Of a stretch of 38,617 bases of DNA, positions 29,236-37,728 are shown piece after piece; positions within the stretch are counted from its first letter, which is position 1; the number at the start of each line of letters is the position of its first letter. The notes beneath the pieces are model-generated. The model had not been told where the DNA came from, made no database searches, and was given only the letters and a program-made list of their open reading frames with translations. The position numbers and the translations under genes were made by a program. The DNA is from Acetobacteraceae bacterium. GTDB taxonomy: Bacteria; Pseudomonadota; Alphaproteobacteria; Acetobacterales; Acetobacteraceae. The stretch lies in NCBI GenBank assembly GCA_027488195.1, contig JAIYCD010000138.1, positions 1-38,617 of the forward strand. The letters are read 5' to 3'.

Positions 29236-30732
29236 ATGGACCGTAGAGATTTTCTGGCCGGCTTGTCGGCGCTTACCGTTGCGTCCGGCACCGCCCGGGC
29301 GCAGACGGGCGGTGCCCGCACCATGGTCGCCTCGCCCGAGGCGATGCAGCGGCTCTCCGCCCGCCTGATGCGGCTGGAGGAGGATGGGCTCGACCCGCGC
29401 TGGTATGGGCTGAACCCGGGCAATCAGGAAGACCCGGCCGCCATCACCCGCGCCGCCGCCGCCGCGCTCACCGACATCGTCCAGGGCCGCATCGTCAGCC
29501 TGCCAGGCCGCGTGGACCTCCGCCGGGACCCGAACCCGGCCACGCTGAACCTCTGGGTGCAGCGCATCGCCGAGGCGGCCGAGCCCGCCGAGGTGATCGA
29601 CCTCGCCTCCAACGCCACGCCCGACATGGCGATGCTCAAGCCCGCGCTGGCCGTGGCCCGCACGCGGGCCGGCAACCCCTGGCCCGGCTTCCCCGTGGGC
29701 GGCCGCACGCTGGAGCCTGGCGCCTTTGACGAGGCGCGGGTCAGCGCGCTGCGCAGTCGCCTGATCCTGACCGACCCGCAGCTGGCCGCCAATCCGGGCA
29801 GCGGTGCGACCTATGATGAGCGCCTCCAGGCCGCCGTGCGCCGCTTCCAGACCGCCGTCGGCACAGAGCCGGACGGGCGCATTGGTACGGCCACGCAGCA
29901 GGCGCTGGCCCGCTCGCCCCAGGCGAATGTCAACCAGCTGCGCGTCGCCATCGACATGCGCCGTGCCCAGCCCGCGCTGTCCAACGAGCGGCGGGTGGAT
30001 GTGAACATCCCGGATTACCGCCTGCGCATGACCGAGGATGGCCGCACCATCATCGAGATGGCCGTCGTTGTGGGCCGCCCCGCCCGCGCCACGCCCATGA
30101 TCACGACGCGCATGACCTCGGTGCAGTTCAACCCCTCCTGGGGGGTGCCGCAGCGCAATGCGCGCGAGGACCTGCTGCCCCGCCTCCGGCGTGACCCGAC
30201 GGCCTTGCAGCAGCGCGGCTTCCGCATCTTCGGCCGGGTGGATGGCCAGGTGGTCGAGATCGACCCCACGACAGTGGATTGGCGCGCCATCAACCCCGAC
30301 CGCTTCCCCTACGTCATTCGCCAGGATGCGGGCGACCTGAACGCGCTCGGCCGCATCAAGTTCAACATGCCGAACAATGACGACATCTACATGCACGACA
30401 CGCCCGACCGGCATTACTTCCGCCGGGCCGATCGCGCGCAGTCCTCGGGCTGCATCCGGCTGGAGCGGCCGATGGATTTCCTGATGGTCGCGCTGGACGG
30501 CACCCCCGGTTGGGACCGTGAGCGGGTGGATCGCGTGCTGGCCGCGCGCAACACCCAGACCATCCCGCTGCGGCGCCAGCCGCCGGTCCGCCTGTTCTAT
30601 TCAACCGTCACCGTGGAGGGCAGCGAATTGCGAGTCCGACAGGATATCTATGGCCTGGACGAGGCCTATGCGCGCGCCATGGAAGCGCGTCCCCGCCCGC
30701 AGGGCATCCCGATGGCGGCGGCGCAGGGCTGA
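29236..30732 (+). CDS. L,D-transpeptidase, YcbB/LdtD-type
   Basis: A 498-residue exported enzyme that forms 3-3 crosslinks in peptidoglycan. The N-terminus MDRRDFLAGLSALTVASG ends in TARA and has a twin-arginine motif, so it may use Tat. A peptidoglycan-binding domain follows (DERLQAAVRRFQTAVGTEPDG). The YkuD domain carries HDTPDRHYFRR and SSGCIRLERP, with catalytic Cys406 and His387. ATG 29236 keeps the signal peptide intact; the earlier in-frame start at 29200 would bury it. The next gene encodes a MepK-like peptidase, the same pairing as ycbB-ycbK in E. coli. Confidence 0.93.
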   Translation: MDRRDFLAGLSALTVASGTARAQTGGARTMVASPEAMQRLSARLMRLEEDGLDPRWYGLNPGNQEDPAAITRAAAAALTDIVQGRIVSLPGRVDLRRDPNPATLNLWVQRIAEAAEPAEVIDLASNATPDMAMLKPALAVARTRAGNPWPGFPVGGRTLEPGAFDEARVSALRSRLILTDPQLAANPGSGATYDERLQAAVRRFQTAVGTEPDGRIGTATQQALARSPQANVNQLRVAIDMRRAQPALSNERRVDVNIPDYRLRMTEDGRTIIEMAVVVGRPARATPMITTRMTSVQFNPSWGVPQRNAREDLLPRLRRDPTALQQRGFRIFGRVDGQVVEIDPTTVDWRAINPDRFPYVIRQDAGDLNALGRIKFNMPNNDDIYMHDTPDRHYFRRADRAQSSGCIRLERPMDFLMVALDGTPGWDRERVDRVLAARNTQTIPLRRQPPVRLFYSTVTVEGSELRVRQDIYGLDEAYARAMEARPRPQGIPMAAAQG

Positions 30733-30735
30733 GCC

Positions 30736-31341
30736 ATGCGCTTGTTCGAGCATGCGTGCCCGGCCTGCGCGGCCGGCGATTCCCTGGAATGCCCCGAGCG
30801 CGGCGGACTCTCGCGCCGCGGGCTATTCGGCGCCGCCCTCGGCCTTGGCTTCGCAGCCCTGCCGGAGGAAGCGGTGGCCCAGCGCCTGGGCAATGCTGGC
30901 ACGCGCGCCATCTCCATCCGCCGCGCCCAGACCGGCGAGAGCTTCCAGGGCGTCTATTGGCGCGATGGCCGCTATGACCGTGAGGCGCTGCAACGCCTCG
31001 ACATGGTGCTGCGCGACCCCGGCATGGACGAGGCGACGCCAATGGACCCGCGCCTCTTCGACGTGCTGGTGACAGTGCAGCGGGCGCTGGATTCCAACGA
31101 CACCTGGGAAGTCATCAGCGGCTATCGCGCGCCCGAGACCAATGCGGCCCGCGCGCGCTCCTCCCGCCGCGTCAGCCGCGCCTCGCTGCACATGTCGGGC
31201 ATGGCCTGCGATTCCCGCCTGCCGGGGCGCAACTCGCTCGGCATCGCGCGCGTCGCGGCCGACATGCAGACCGGCGGTGTCGGCCTCTACCGGCGCGACG
31301 GCTTCGTGCACCTGGATTGCGGCCCCGCGCGGCGCTGGTAG
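30736..31341 (+). CDS. DUF882/MepK-like murein endopeptidase
   Basis: A 201-residue protein of the YcbK/MepK family, which cleaves peptidoglycan crosslinks including 3-3 bonds. Zinc ligands match the family: His152 and Asp159 in SLHMSGMACDS, and His192 in FVHLDCGPARRW. VISGYRAPETNA is also conserved. An LSRRGLFGAAL twin-arginine motif at residues about 25-35 directs export. Before it is an unusual 24-residue leader with three Cys (HACPACAAGDSLECPER), a CxxC that could bind metal or form a disulfide. It starts three bases after the transpeptidase stop, so the two are co-translated. Confidence 0.9.
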   Translation: MRLFEHACPACAAGDSLECPERGGLSRRGLFGAALGLGFAALPEEAVAQRLGNAGTRAISIRRAQTGESFQGVYWRDGRYDREALQRLDMVLRDPGMDEATPMDPRLFDVLVTVQRALDSNDTWEVISGYRAPETNAARARSSRRVSRASLHMSGMACDSRLPGRNSLGIARVAADMQTGGVGLYRRDGFVHLDCGPARRW

Positions 31342-31344
31342 CGG

Positions 31345-31638
31345 ATGTTCCGGCGCAGCGGCCCCACCGATTGCGAGATCACCTGGAACGGGGCGCCCAT
31401 TCCCGCGCGTGAGGGCGAATCCCTGGCCGCGGCCTTGCTCGCCTCTGGCATCGCGCATTTCCGGGACACCGCCGTCTCGGGCAGCCCGCGCGGCCCGCTC
31501 TGCCTGATGGGCGCCTGCTTCGACTGCCTGGTGGAGGTGGAGGGCGTCGCCAACCGGCAGGCCTGCCTCATCCCCGTCACCCCCGGCCTGGCCGCGCGCA
31601 CGCAGCTCGGCGCGCGCGATACGGGGGCCAGCGGATGA
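31345..31638 (+). CDS. 2Fe-2S ferredoxin-like subunit, HcnA-like
   Basis: A 97-residue [2Fe-2S] protein. Cluster cysteines Cys53, Cys58, Cys61 and Cys74 lie in LCLMGACFDCLVEVEG and RQACLIPV. This matches the small subunit of HCN synthase (HcnA), opine oxidase and D-hydroxyproline dehydrogenase, which passes electrons within the complex. It begins three bases after the MepK-like gene and overlaps the HcnB-like gene by four bases (ATGA), so the latter two are tightly coupled. Confidence 0.88.
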   Translation: MFRRSGPTDCEITWNGAPIPAREGESLAAALLASGIAHFRDTAVSGSPRGPLCLMGACFDCLVEVEGVANRQACLIPVTPGLAARTQLGARDTGASG

Positions 31639-32996
31639 GGGAGGTTCCGCTTCTCATCCTGGGGGCTGGCCCGGCCGGCCTCGCCGCCGCCGCCGAGGCG
31701 GCCGCGCAGGGCATCGAGGCGCTGCTGCTGGACGAAAATGGCGCCCCCGGCGGGCAGGTGCATCGCGCCGTGGGCGGCTTCTACCGCCCGGAGCGCGGCG
31801 CCCCCGGCGCCGCCCAGGCGGCGGAGGGCCTGGCCCTCATCCGGGCCGCATCCGGCACCGAATGCCGGTACGGCGCGACGCTCTGGGCGATCCAGGAGGA
31901 TGGCGTCGTCTCCTGGTCCGAGGGGGGCGAGGCGCGGCAGGCGCTGGCCTCCATCCTGCTGCTTTGCCCCGGTGCAACCGAGCGCGCCATGCCCATCCCC
32001 GGCTGGACGCTGCCGGGCGTGATGGGCGCGGGGGCGGCGCAGATCCTGATGAAATCGGCCGGGCTGCTGCCGGAGGGCAAGGTCTGGCTTGCGGGGCAGG
32101 GGCCGCTGATCTGGCTCTATGCCGCGCAATTGCTGGACAAGGGCGTGCGGCCCGCGGGCATCATTGACCTCTCGCCGCCCGGCCTTCCCTGGCGGGCGCT
32201 GCCGCATCTGCCGCTGGCGCTGCGCGCGCCGGGTTATCTGGCCAAGGGGGCAGGCTGGATGTGGCGCATCCGCCAGGCCGGCATCCCCGTGATCCGCGCG
32301 CGCGAGCTGGCGGCGCTGGGGCAGGACCGGCTGACGGGGGTCTCCATTGATGGCGTGGAACACCCGGCCGATCTGCTGCTGCTGCATGATGGCGTGGTGC
32401 CCAACACCCAGGTGACGCGCGCGCTCCCGGGCTGTGCCCATGCCTGGGACCAGGCCCAGGCCTGCTTCCGCCCGGTGCTGGATGAATGGGGCAATACGAG
32501 CCTCGTTGGCCTGCTGGTCGCGGGCGATGGCGGGGGCATCGGCGGCGCGCGGGTGGCGGCCCTCTCAGGCCGGATCGCGGCGCTGGAAGCCGCGCGCTGG
32601 CTGGGGCGCCTGACGGTGGAGCAGCGCGACGCGTTGGCCGGGCCATTGGTGCACCGCCGCAGCGCCGAACTCGGCCCGCGTGGATTGCTGGATGCGCTCT
32701 ACCCGCCCTTGCCGATGGCGCGCGTGGCGGATGAGACGGTGATCTGCCGCTGCGAGGAAGTGACGGCCGGGCGCGTGCGCGCGGCGGTGGCGCTGGGGGC
32801 GCAAGGGCCGAACCAGCTCAAGGCGTTCCTCCGCGCGGGGATGGGGGCGTGCCAGGGCCGGGTCTGCGGGCCAGCGGTGCACGCGCTCATGGCGGAGGCG
32901 CGGGGTGTGGCGCCGGAGGGGCTGGAGCCGCTGAGGACGCGGTTCCCGACGAAGCCGGTGACGGTGGGGGAAATGGCGGGGCTTGCTGGCGGGTGA
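31635..32996 (+). CDS. FAD/NAD-binding oxidoreductase with BFD-type domain, HcnB-like
   Basis: A 453-residue flavoprotein. The N-terminal FAD site is PLLILGAGPAGLAAAAEAA, followed by DENGAPGGQVHR and a second nucleotide site near KVWLAGQGPLIWL. The C-terminal BFD/Fer2_BFD domain has Cys371-x-Cys373 and Cys406-x4-Cys411 (CRCEEVT and GACQGRVCG). This is the architecture of HcnB/OoxA, the second FAD subunit of three-part amine dehydrogenases. Partners are the 2Fe-2S gene just upstream and the HcnC-like gene at 28039. Substrate cannot be told from sequence alone. Confidence 0.88.
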   Translation: MREVPLLILGAGPAGLAAAAEAAAQGIEALLLDENGAPGGQVHRAVGGFYRPERGAPGAAQAAEGLALIRAASGTECRYGATLWAIQEDGVVSWSEGGEARQALASILLLCPGATERAMPIPGWTLPGVMGAGAAQILMKSAGLLPEGKVWLAGQGPLIWLYAAQLLDKGVRPAGIIDLSPPGLPWRALPHLPLALRAPGYLAKGAGWMWRIRQAGIPVIRARELAALGQDRLTGVSIDGVEHPADLLLLHDGVVPNTQVTRALPGCAHAWDQAQACFRPVLDEWGNTSLVGLLVAGDGGGIGGARVAALSGRIAALEAARWLGRLTVEQRDALAGPLVHRRSAELGPRGLLDALYPPLPMARVADETVICRCEEVTAGRVRAAVALGAQGPNQLKAFLRAGMGACQGRVCGPAVHALMAEARGVAPEGLEPLRTRFPTKPVTVGEMAGLAGG

Positions 32997-32999
32997 GCT

Positions 33000-33072
33000 T
33001 CCAGGGGCGCTGCCCCTGGACCCCGCAAGGGGGCTCGCCCCCTTCACCCCTTTCTCAACGGCGCGAAGCGCC
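33000..33072. terminator. Cluster of three hairpins after the HcnB-like gene
   Basis: Three inverted repeats sit side by side: TCCAGGGGC-GCT-GCCCCTGGA (33000-33020), AAGGGGGC-TC-GCCCCCTT (33027-33044) and GGCGC-GAA-GCGCC (33060-33072). The first stems begin three bases after the stop codon, so they probably end the operon. The pattern resembles a recurrent intergenic element in related genomes (recalled), which makes it a possible dispersed repeat. Confidence 0.65.
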
Positions 33073-33555
33073 AATCGTCGTCTCAGCGCATTCACATAGT
33101 CTTCCGCCGAGCGCCCATCTCCCGCGCCATTGCGTGATTTGCGAGTTCCTGGAACCAGACATTCCTCCCATGACCCGAAACAGGCCGGCTAGGCGGAAAG
33201 CCGCGGTGGGACGGGGAGAGCAGGCGTCTGCTCCGCCTTTGCCAGCGGAACCAGCTCGGGAGTGACATGGGTTCTCGCTCGACGGCAGACCATCGCGGGA
33301 ACCGACCTGTCCGCTTCGGCATGCACTGGCCGCGCCTTTGCGTGTGCTTGCTGCTCCCGCCGCCTCACCCGCGATTGGGAAGGCCACCACCAAATTCCGA
33401 AGGCGAGGACTGCTTCGCTTCCGTAAAGCCACCGTCGCCACGACGATTTTGTTAACCGAAATTAATATGCGGCGTGTGGACAGCGTGGCCTGGGTCCGAA
33501 AGAGTAAATTGCATAATAATTTCTCGCCATAATTTATCTGTGATGGAGAAAGCGC
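33073..33555. other. Gene-free stretch upstream of the lipoprotein gene
   Basis: Nearly 500 bases without a convincing gene. Short open frames exist on both strands (for example minus 33092-33322, 76 residues, Arg/Ser-rich), but none shows a domain or a good start site. The last 120 bases turn clearly AT-rich (GTTAACCGAAATTAATATG; AATTGCATAATAATTTC) and include CATAAT at 33512 and 33528, 16 bp apart. These could be a promoter region or regulator half-sites for the lipoprotein-protease pair. Confidence 0.5.
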
Positions 33556-34863
33556 ATGCGTCTTCTTGCTGTCCTGGGAGTGGTCGGCTTGCTCGCTGCC
33601 GCATGCTCCGGCGTGAAGCCCCCAGAGGAAGGGGGTTCGTCCATCACCTACTCGCTACCGCGCACGAGCGTGCAGCTCGAGGTGAGTTGGGAACTCCAGG
33701 GGTGCAGGACCGAGTGGGACACGACCGAGCAACGCTGGCGGGTGGCGCTCGACACAGTGCCGTCGGTCACGATGAACGGAGTTTACGCGCCTGACCCTGA
33801 TGCGCGGGTCAGCATCCCGTTCTCCGTCCTCAATGGCTGGTTCGTCGATTCAAAGGTGGCGGTCGAGGTGTATGCAAGCGGCGTGGTTCAAAGCGTTGGC
33901 AGCGCCACTGCGGACCGCGTGCCGGCGATCGCATCCAATGTGTTCCAGACAGCCGGGCGCGTCGCACGGATGGTCGCCGGGGTTCCGACAGGAGGCGGGC
34001 TGGGCACCCTGGTCAGTCGCCCGCCACCGGAAGCGTGCGGACCGGCACGTGCGCTGATCGCCGAGGTCAGGCGGCTCCAGGCGCGGCTGGCCGATCCGGC
34101 GGTAGACGAAAAGGTGGCGGCGGCCATTCAGCGCGCGATCGAGCGGAATCAGGCGCGGCTGGTGGTCAGGACAACCGCCCGGCTTGATCCGAGGGTGGTG
34201 ATGGGCGACGGCGAGGCCGTCACGGTGGACATCCGTAGCCTCAGCGTAAAGGCCCAGCTGCCGGCGGAAGCGGTTCAGCGGGCCGGCTGGCTGACCAATG
34301 CGGCCTTCGAACGGAACTTCACCCGCAACAGCAACGGCGGTTGGGTCCTAAGCGCCGATGCCGATGCTCTCTCGGTCATGGCCGCACTGGACGTCGATAC
34401 CGCCACGCTGCGCCCGGCGCACCGCTCGACCTTTGCCTTTCAGGGCAGCCACTGGCGCGACCCGGCGCTCATCCGCGTGCGCGCGTACCGCAGCGTGCCC
34501 GGTGTGGGAGAAACAGCGGTCGGGTCTCCCCGGGAGTTCGCATTCGGCCAGTTCGGCGCGCCGCGTAATCTACCCTTCACCGCTGGTCGCTTCGAAAGCC
34601 TCGATTGGAAGCTTACCTTCCGCGAGGACGGGCGTCTGACGAGCCAGTCCTTCGGCAGCGTGGCGCGCGGCGTCGCTGCATCCGGCATGCTGCTCGACGC
34701 CACGCAGCGCGCACAGGATGCGCTGGGGCCAATCTCGCGGGCCGGGACGACAGAGCTGCAGAACGCGTTGGCGGACGTGAAGGCGCGGGGCGACCTCATC
34801 GAGCAGCAGCAGCGCCTCCGCCGATTGCAGGCGGAAAGCGGCGCGGGCGCGGCGACCGAATGA
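33556..34863 (+). CDS. Putative lipoprotein of unknown function, partner of a protease
   Basis: A 435-residue protein. The signal peptide MRLLAVLGVVGLLAAAC has a lipobox with Cys17 and Ser at +2, suggesting outer-membrane delivery. The body is rich in beta-strand patterns (SSITYSLPRTSVQLEVSWEL; VTVDIRSLSVKAQLPAEAV). A helical stretch (IAEVRRLQARLADPAVDEKV) lies near residues 170-195. A Gln/Arg-rich helix (LIEQQQRLRRLQAES) ends the protein. I do not recognise a family. GGAG lies seven bases before the ATG. The stop overlaps the start of a secreted trypsin-like protease (ATGA), which implies the two act together, for example as protease plus anchor, substrate or inhibitor (inference). Confidence 0.75.
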   Translation: MRLLAVLGVVGLLAAACSGVKPPEEGGSSITYSLPRTSVQLEVSWELQGCRTEWDTTEQRWRVALDTVPSVTMNGVYAPDPDARVSIPFSVLNGWFVDSKVAVEVYASGVVQSVGSATADRVPAIASNVFQTAGRVARMVAGVPTGGGLGTLVSRPPPEACGPARALIAEVRRLQARLADPAVDEKVAAAIQRAIERNQARLVVRTTARLDPRVVMGDGEAVTVDIRSLSVKAQLPAEAVQRAGWLTNAAFERNFTRNSNGGWVLSADADALSVMAALDVDTATLRPAHRSTFAFQGSHWRDPALIRVRAYRSVPGVGETAVGSPREFAFGQFGAPRNLPFTAGRFESLDWKLTFREDGRLTSQSFGSVARGVAASGMLLDATQRAQDALGPISRAGTTELQNALADVKARGDLIEQQQRLRRLQAESGAGAATE

Positions 34864-36125
34864 GGCGCCGGTGGGGGCTGGCGGCGCTCTGCTTGGCCGC
34901 AGCCCTTGTTGACCCGGCCGGGGCAGCCGGCCAGCAGCGCGACGGCACGGCTGCAACGCGAGAGGCACTTGCGGGCGCGCTCCGCGGCAGGCCGCAATTG
35001 GACCCGGATCTAGCGCCCGCGATCGAACAACTCCGGCTGCGCGCGGACCCGGCACTGGCCCTACGCGACCGCTTGCTCCTGTCCGAACTGCATGCCGATC
35101 TGAGCTTGCGCCGGCAAGTCCGGTCAGGACAGACAGCCGCGCGCCAGGCGCTCGCTCCGGAATTCTACGCAGGCGTGACTGACTTGCTGCGCCAGCCCTT
35201 CGCGGCCGAGCGATTGGAAGATCTGCCTCAGCTGCGGGCGGCAGCCTTGGTGTTGGTCGGCAGGCGACCGGGCATCCTCATGGTGGAACCGGACGGCGTC
35301 ACCGATGATAGCGGGCAGACGCGCCGGGCGCCGGGCGCACCGACACGCGCGCCCTGCCCCCCCATGGATCGGAACTTCCGGAATTGCCCGCCCGACGTTA
35401 CCGCCTTCGGCTCGCGCGCGGGGGCGGTCGTCCAGCTTCGCCGTATGACTGGCGGCGGCGACGTTCTGCACTGCTCCGGCGCGTTGGTGTCGCAGGTACT
35501 GGTGCTGACCGCGCGGCACTGCGTGAACCGGAGCGGCCTCGTCGATCTCGGCCCGATGCTCGCGCCGGAGATGCTGCGGGTGCGGCTTCTCGGCGGCCAA
35601 GTGGTGCGGGTAGCAGCCATCGTGGCGCTCGCCTTGCCGCCCGACAACGCCTCAGATCAGGATCTCGTGCTGCTGCGGCTTGAGGAGGTGGTGACCACCG
35701 TACTCCCGGCGACGCTGGCGCCGGCAGCGGACGGCGCGGGCGGCGTGTTCGTCGCCGGTGGCGGCTACGGCGTGAGCGTCGTAGCGCCGACCGGTACTTT
35801 GAACTGGGGGGTTCAGCGCATCCAGTTCGACGCGTTGCGGAGCCGGGTCGGCAGCCGACCGGCCGTCACCTGGAGGCGAGATGATGGCTCCCTGAATTGC
35901 GGCTACGACAGCGGCGGCCCGGTTGTGGTCGCGGCGGCCGATGGACGGCTTCAGGTGGTGGCGGTGATGAGCGCCGCCCAGGCCGGCACCGACCCGACCC
36001 GCCCCGCGGGCTGCAGGGTTTTGCAGAGCGGGGCGGTGATGGACCTCGGCCATCCGCAACTGCGAAGAGAGTTCTGTGCACAGGCGGCGCAGGCAGGCGC
36101 GCGCTGCGAGGATTTCCGCCTGTAG
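34860..36125 (+). CDS. Secreted trypsin-like (S1 family) serine protease
   Basis: A 421-residue protein with signal peptide MRRRWGLAALCLAAALVDPAGAAG. An all-helical N-terminal region (residues about 30-140, AIEQLRLRADPALALRDRLL) has no known match to me. The protease domain follows, with catalytic His220 (VLTARHCVN), Asp268 (DQDLVLLRLE) and Ser351 (NCGYDSGGPVV). The usual TAAHC and GDSGGP motifs are varied to TARHC and YDSGGP, but the triad is intact. Several Cys pairs suggest periplasmic or extracellular folding. Start chosen at ATG 34860, which overlaps the lipoprotein stop and gives a clean signal peptide. The helical region could be a propeptide or interaction domain. Confidence 0.85.
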   Translation: MRRRWGLAALCLAAALVDPAGAAGQQRDGTAATREALAGALRGRPQLDPDLAPAIEQLRLRADPALALRDRLLLSELHADLSLRRQVRSGQTAARQALAPEFYAGVTDLLRQPFAAERLEDLPQLRAAALVLVGRRPGILMVEPDGVTDDSGQTRRAPGAPTRAPCPPMDRNFRNCPPDVTAFGSRAGAVVQLRRMTGGGDVLHCSGALVSQVLVLTARHCVNRSGLVDLGPMLAPEMLRVRLLGGQVVRVAAIVALALPPDNASDQDLVLLRLEEVVTTVLPATLAPAADGAGGVFVAGGGYGVSVVAPTGTLNWGVQRIQFDALRSRVGSRPAVTWRRDDGSLNCGYDSGGPVVVAAADGRLQVVAVMSAAQAGTDPTRPAGCRVLQSGAVMDLGHPQLRREFCAQAAQAGARCEDFRL

Positions 36126-36499
36126 ATGTGCAGACGGCATGCTGTCTCCATATCCACGGCTCCCGGAGCCGTCGGACAGGCCCTTCCGAGACGCGTTTCT
36201 GAGGTCCGCGACCAGGCTCGTGATAGTCGGCACCTTGCCCGTGCCCGTGAAGACGACGCGATCCTCAGAGAGCAGGAGCGTCGTTTGGCAGATGCTGATA
36301 GGCTTGGTGCTCGTTTTTCGGCGAGATATCGGTGCTGTTTGGCGCGCAGTGATGCTCGGGCAGCGCGAGCTGCGGAGGAGCCGGCAGGATGGAAATTGCG
36401 GACCACGAGCGTCCGTGACAATGCGCCTGTCGACCAGTAGCCGTCCGGCCGCTTTGGGTCAGTTCGCGGCATTCTTGATTGGCCTCACTGCTCTACCCC
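36126..36499. other. Unassigned stretch after the protease gene
   Basis: About 370 bases between the protease gene and the convergent racemase-family gene. A plus-strand open frame (36126-36440, 104 residues) contains a charged helical segment (ILREQERRLADADRLGARF), and a minus-strand frame overlaps it. Neither has a good start or recognisable domain. It may be the remnant of a lost gene. Confidence 0.45.
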
Positions 36500-37636
36500 T
36501 CAAACATACCCCGGCCCCTCAATCGCCGGGTGCGCCTTCAAAAACTCCTCATTCACCTCCACCCCGATCCCCGGCGCCTCGTTCGGCCGCACCGTCCCAT
36601 CCGGGTGGATCCGCCACGGCAGGCTGCACAGCTCATCCCGGAACTTGTTCGCCCGGCTGATATCGGCCTCGAAGTAGCCTGGGTTATCGATCGCGCAGAG
36701 CAGGTGGATCGAGGCCGCCTGGTTGATGCCCGTCATCGACGAATGCGGGTGGAACGGGATCTTGAAGGCCGAGCCCATGGCGGCGATGCGCAGGCATTCC
36801 GTGATGCCGCCCGCCTTGGAGAGGTCCCCCTGCCAGATGCGGATCACGCCATCCTCCAGCACGCGGGAGAATTCGTAGCGCGTGAAGTGGTTCTCGCCGG
36901 CGGCGAGCGGCGTGCGGCCGTAGCCCGCGGCCTGCTTGTAGCTGGCGTGGTCATGCGCGGGGAAGGGCTCTTCCAGCCAGCCGATGTTCAGCTCGTCCAT
37001 CGCGGGCATGACGCGGCGGACGTCCTCGATCGTGTAGCCGATATTGGCGTCGGTCAGGATGTCCACCTCGTCGCCGAAGGCATTGCGGATGGCCTGCATG
37101 CGCTCGATATCGGCGCGGGGATTGTCGCCCACGCGCAGCTTCAGCGCCTTGTAGCCGGCCTCCATGTGGGGCGCCGCCTCGTCGATCAGCTCGGCCGGCG
37201 GCTGGTAGCCCAGCGCCACGCCGCCGGCATAGGCGGGCACCGCCTTGGAGCGGCCGCCCAGCAGCTTGTAGAGCGGCCAGCCGCAGGCCTTCCCGCGGAT
37301 GTCCCACAGCGCCATGTCAATGCCGCTCATGGCGAGCGAGGTGCCGGCCCCCATCCCGTGCGAGGCGAGCTGGTACTGGTAGATCCTGGCCCAGATGCCC
37401 ACCACGTCGCTCGCATCCATGCCCATGATGAGCGACTTCAGCGTGGTCTCGATCAGGCGGGCCACGGCGGTGTGCGCGCGGCCATGGTGGGATTCGCCCC
37501 AGCCCACGATGCCGTCCTCGGTCGTCACCTTCACCATCACGGCGTCGCGCTTCACCGCCTGGCCGATGCCCAGCCGCGGCCCACCCGGCGGCAGGGCGAA
37601 GCTGGTGGGATAGGCCTTGATGTCCACGATCTTCAT
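36500..37636 (-). CDS. Mandelate racemase/muconate lactonizing-family enzyme
   Basis: A 378-residue enolase-superfamily enzyme. Metal ligands are Asp196 (ILTDANIGY), Glu222 (WLEEPF) and Glu248 (LAAGENH). The acid-base residues of the mandelate racemase subgroup are complete: His298 (FHPHSSM) with Asp271 (QGDLSKAGG), and a KxR motif at Lys166/Arg168. Numbering lies within one or two residues of mandelate racemase. KxR in place of KxK points to an acid-sugar dehydratase or racemase of unknown substrate. GAGAGGAA precedes the ATG. Divergent from the AtzG-amidase pair across 92 bases, suggesting a shared catabolic theme. Confidence 0.9.
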   Translation of the reverse strand: MKIVDIKAYPTSFALPPGGPRLGIGQAVKRDAVMVKVTTEDGIVGWGESHHGRAHTAVARLIETTLKSLIMGMDASDVVGIWARIYQYQLASHGMGAGTSLAMSGIDMALWDIRGKACGWPLYKLLGGRSKAVPAYAGGVALGYQPPAELIDEAAPHMEAGYKALKLRVGDNPRADIERMQAIRNAFGDEVDILTDANIGYTIEDVRRVMPAMDELNIGWLEEPFPAHDHASYKQAAGYGRTPLAAGENHFTRYEFSRVLEDGVIRIWQGDLSKAGGITECLRIAAMGSAFKIPFHPHSSMTGINQAASIHLLCAIDNPGYFEADISRANKFRDELCSLPWRIHPDGTVRPNEAPGIGVEVNEEFLKAHPAIEGPGYV

Positions 37637-37728
37637 GGGCGCGTTCCTCTCGCTTTGCGAGGGAGGGTGTCGCCTTGCGCGGGGGCTGGCAAGCGGGCCA
37701 GTATCCCTGGCCTTTCAGGAGGGTGATG

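Noticed and set aside
28039-32996. Calling the three-part enzyme a hydrogen cyanide synthase
   Set aside because: The same architecture serves opine and D-hydroxyproline dehydrogenases, and the subunits are not contiguous; the sequence alone does not fix the substrate.
33092-33322. Minus-strand 76-codon frame in the hairpin-to-lipoprotein gap
   Set aside because: Arg/Ser/Pro-rich with no recognisable motif and no credible start; probably remnant or repeat DNA.
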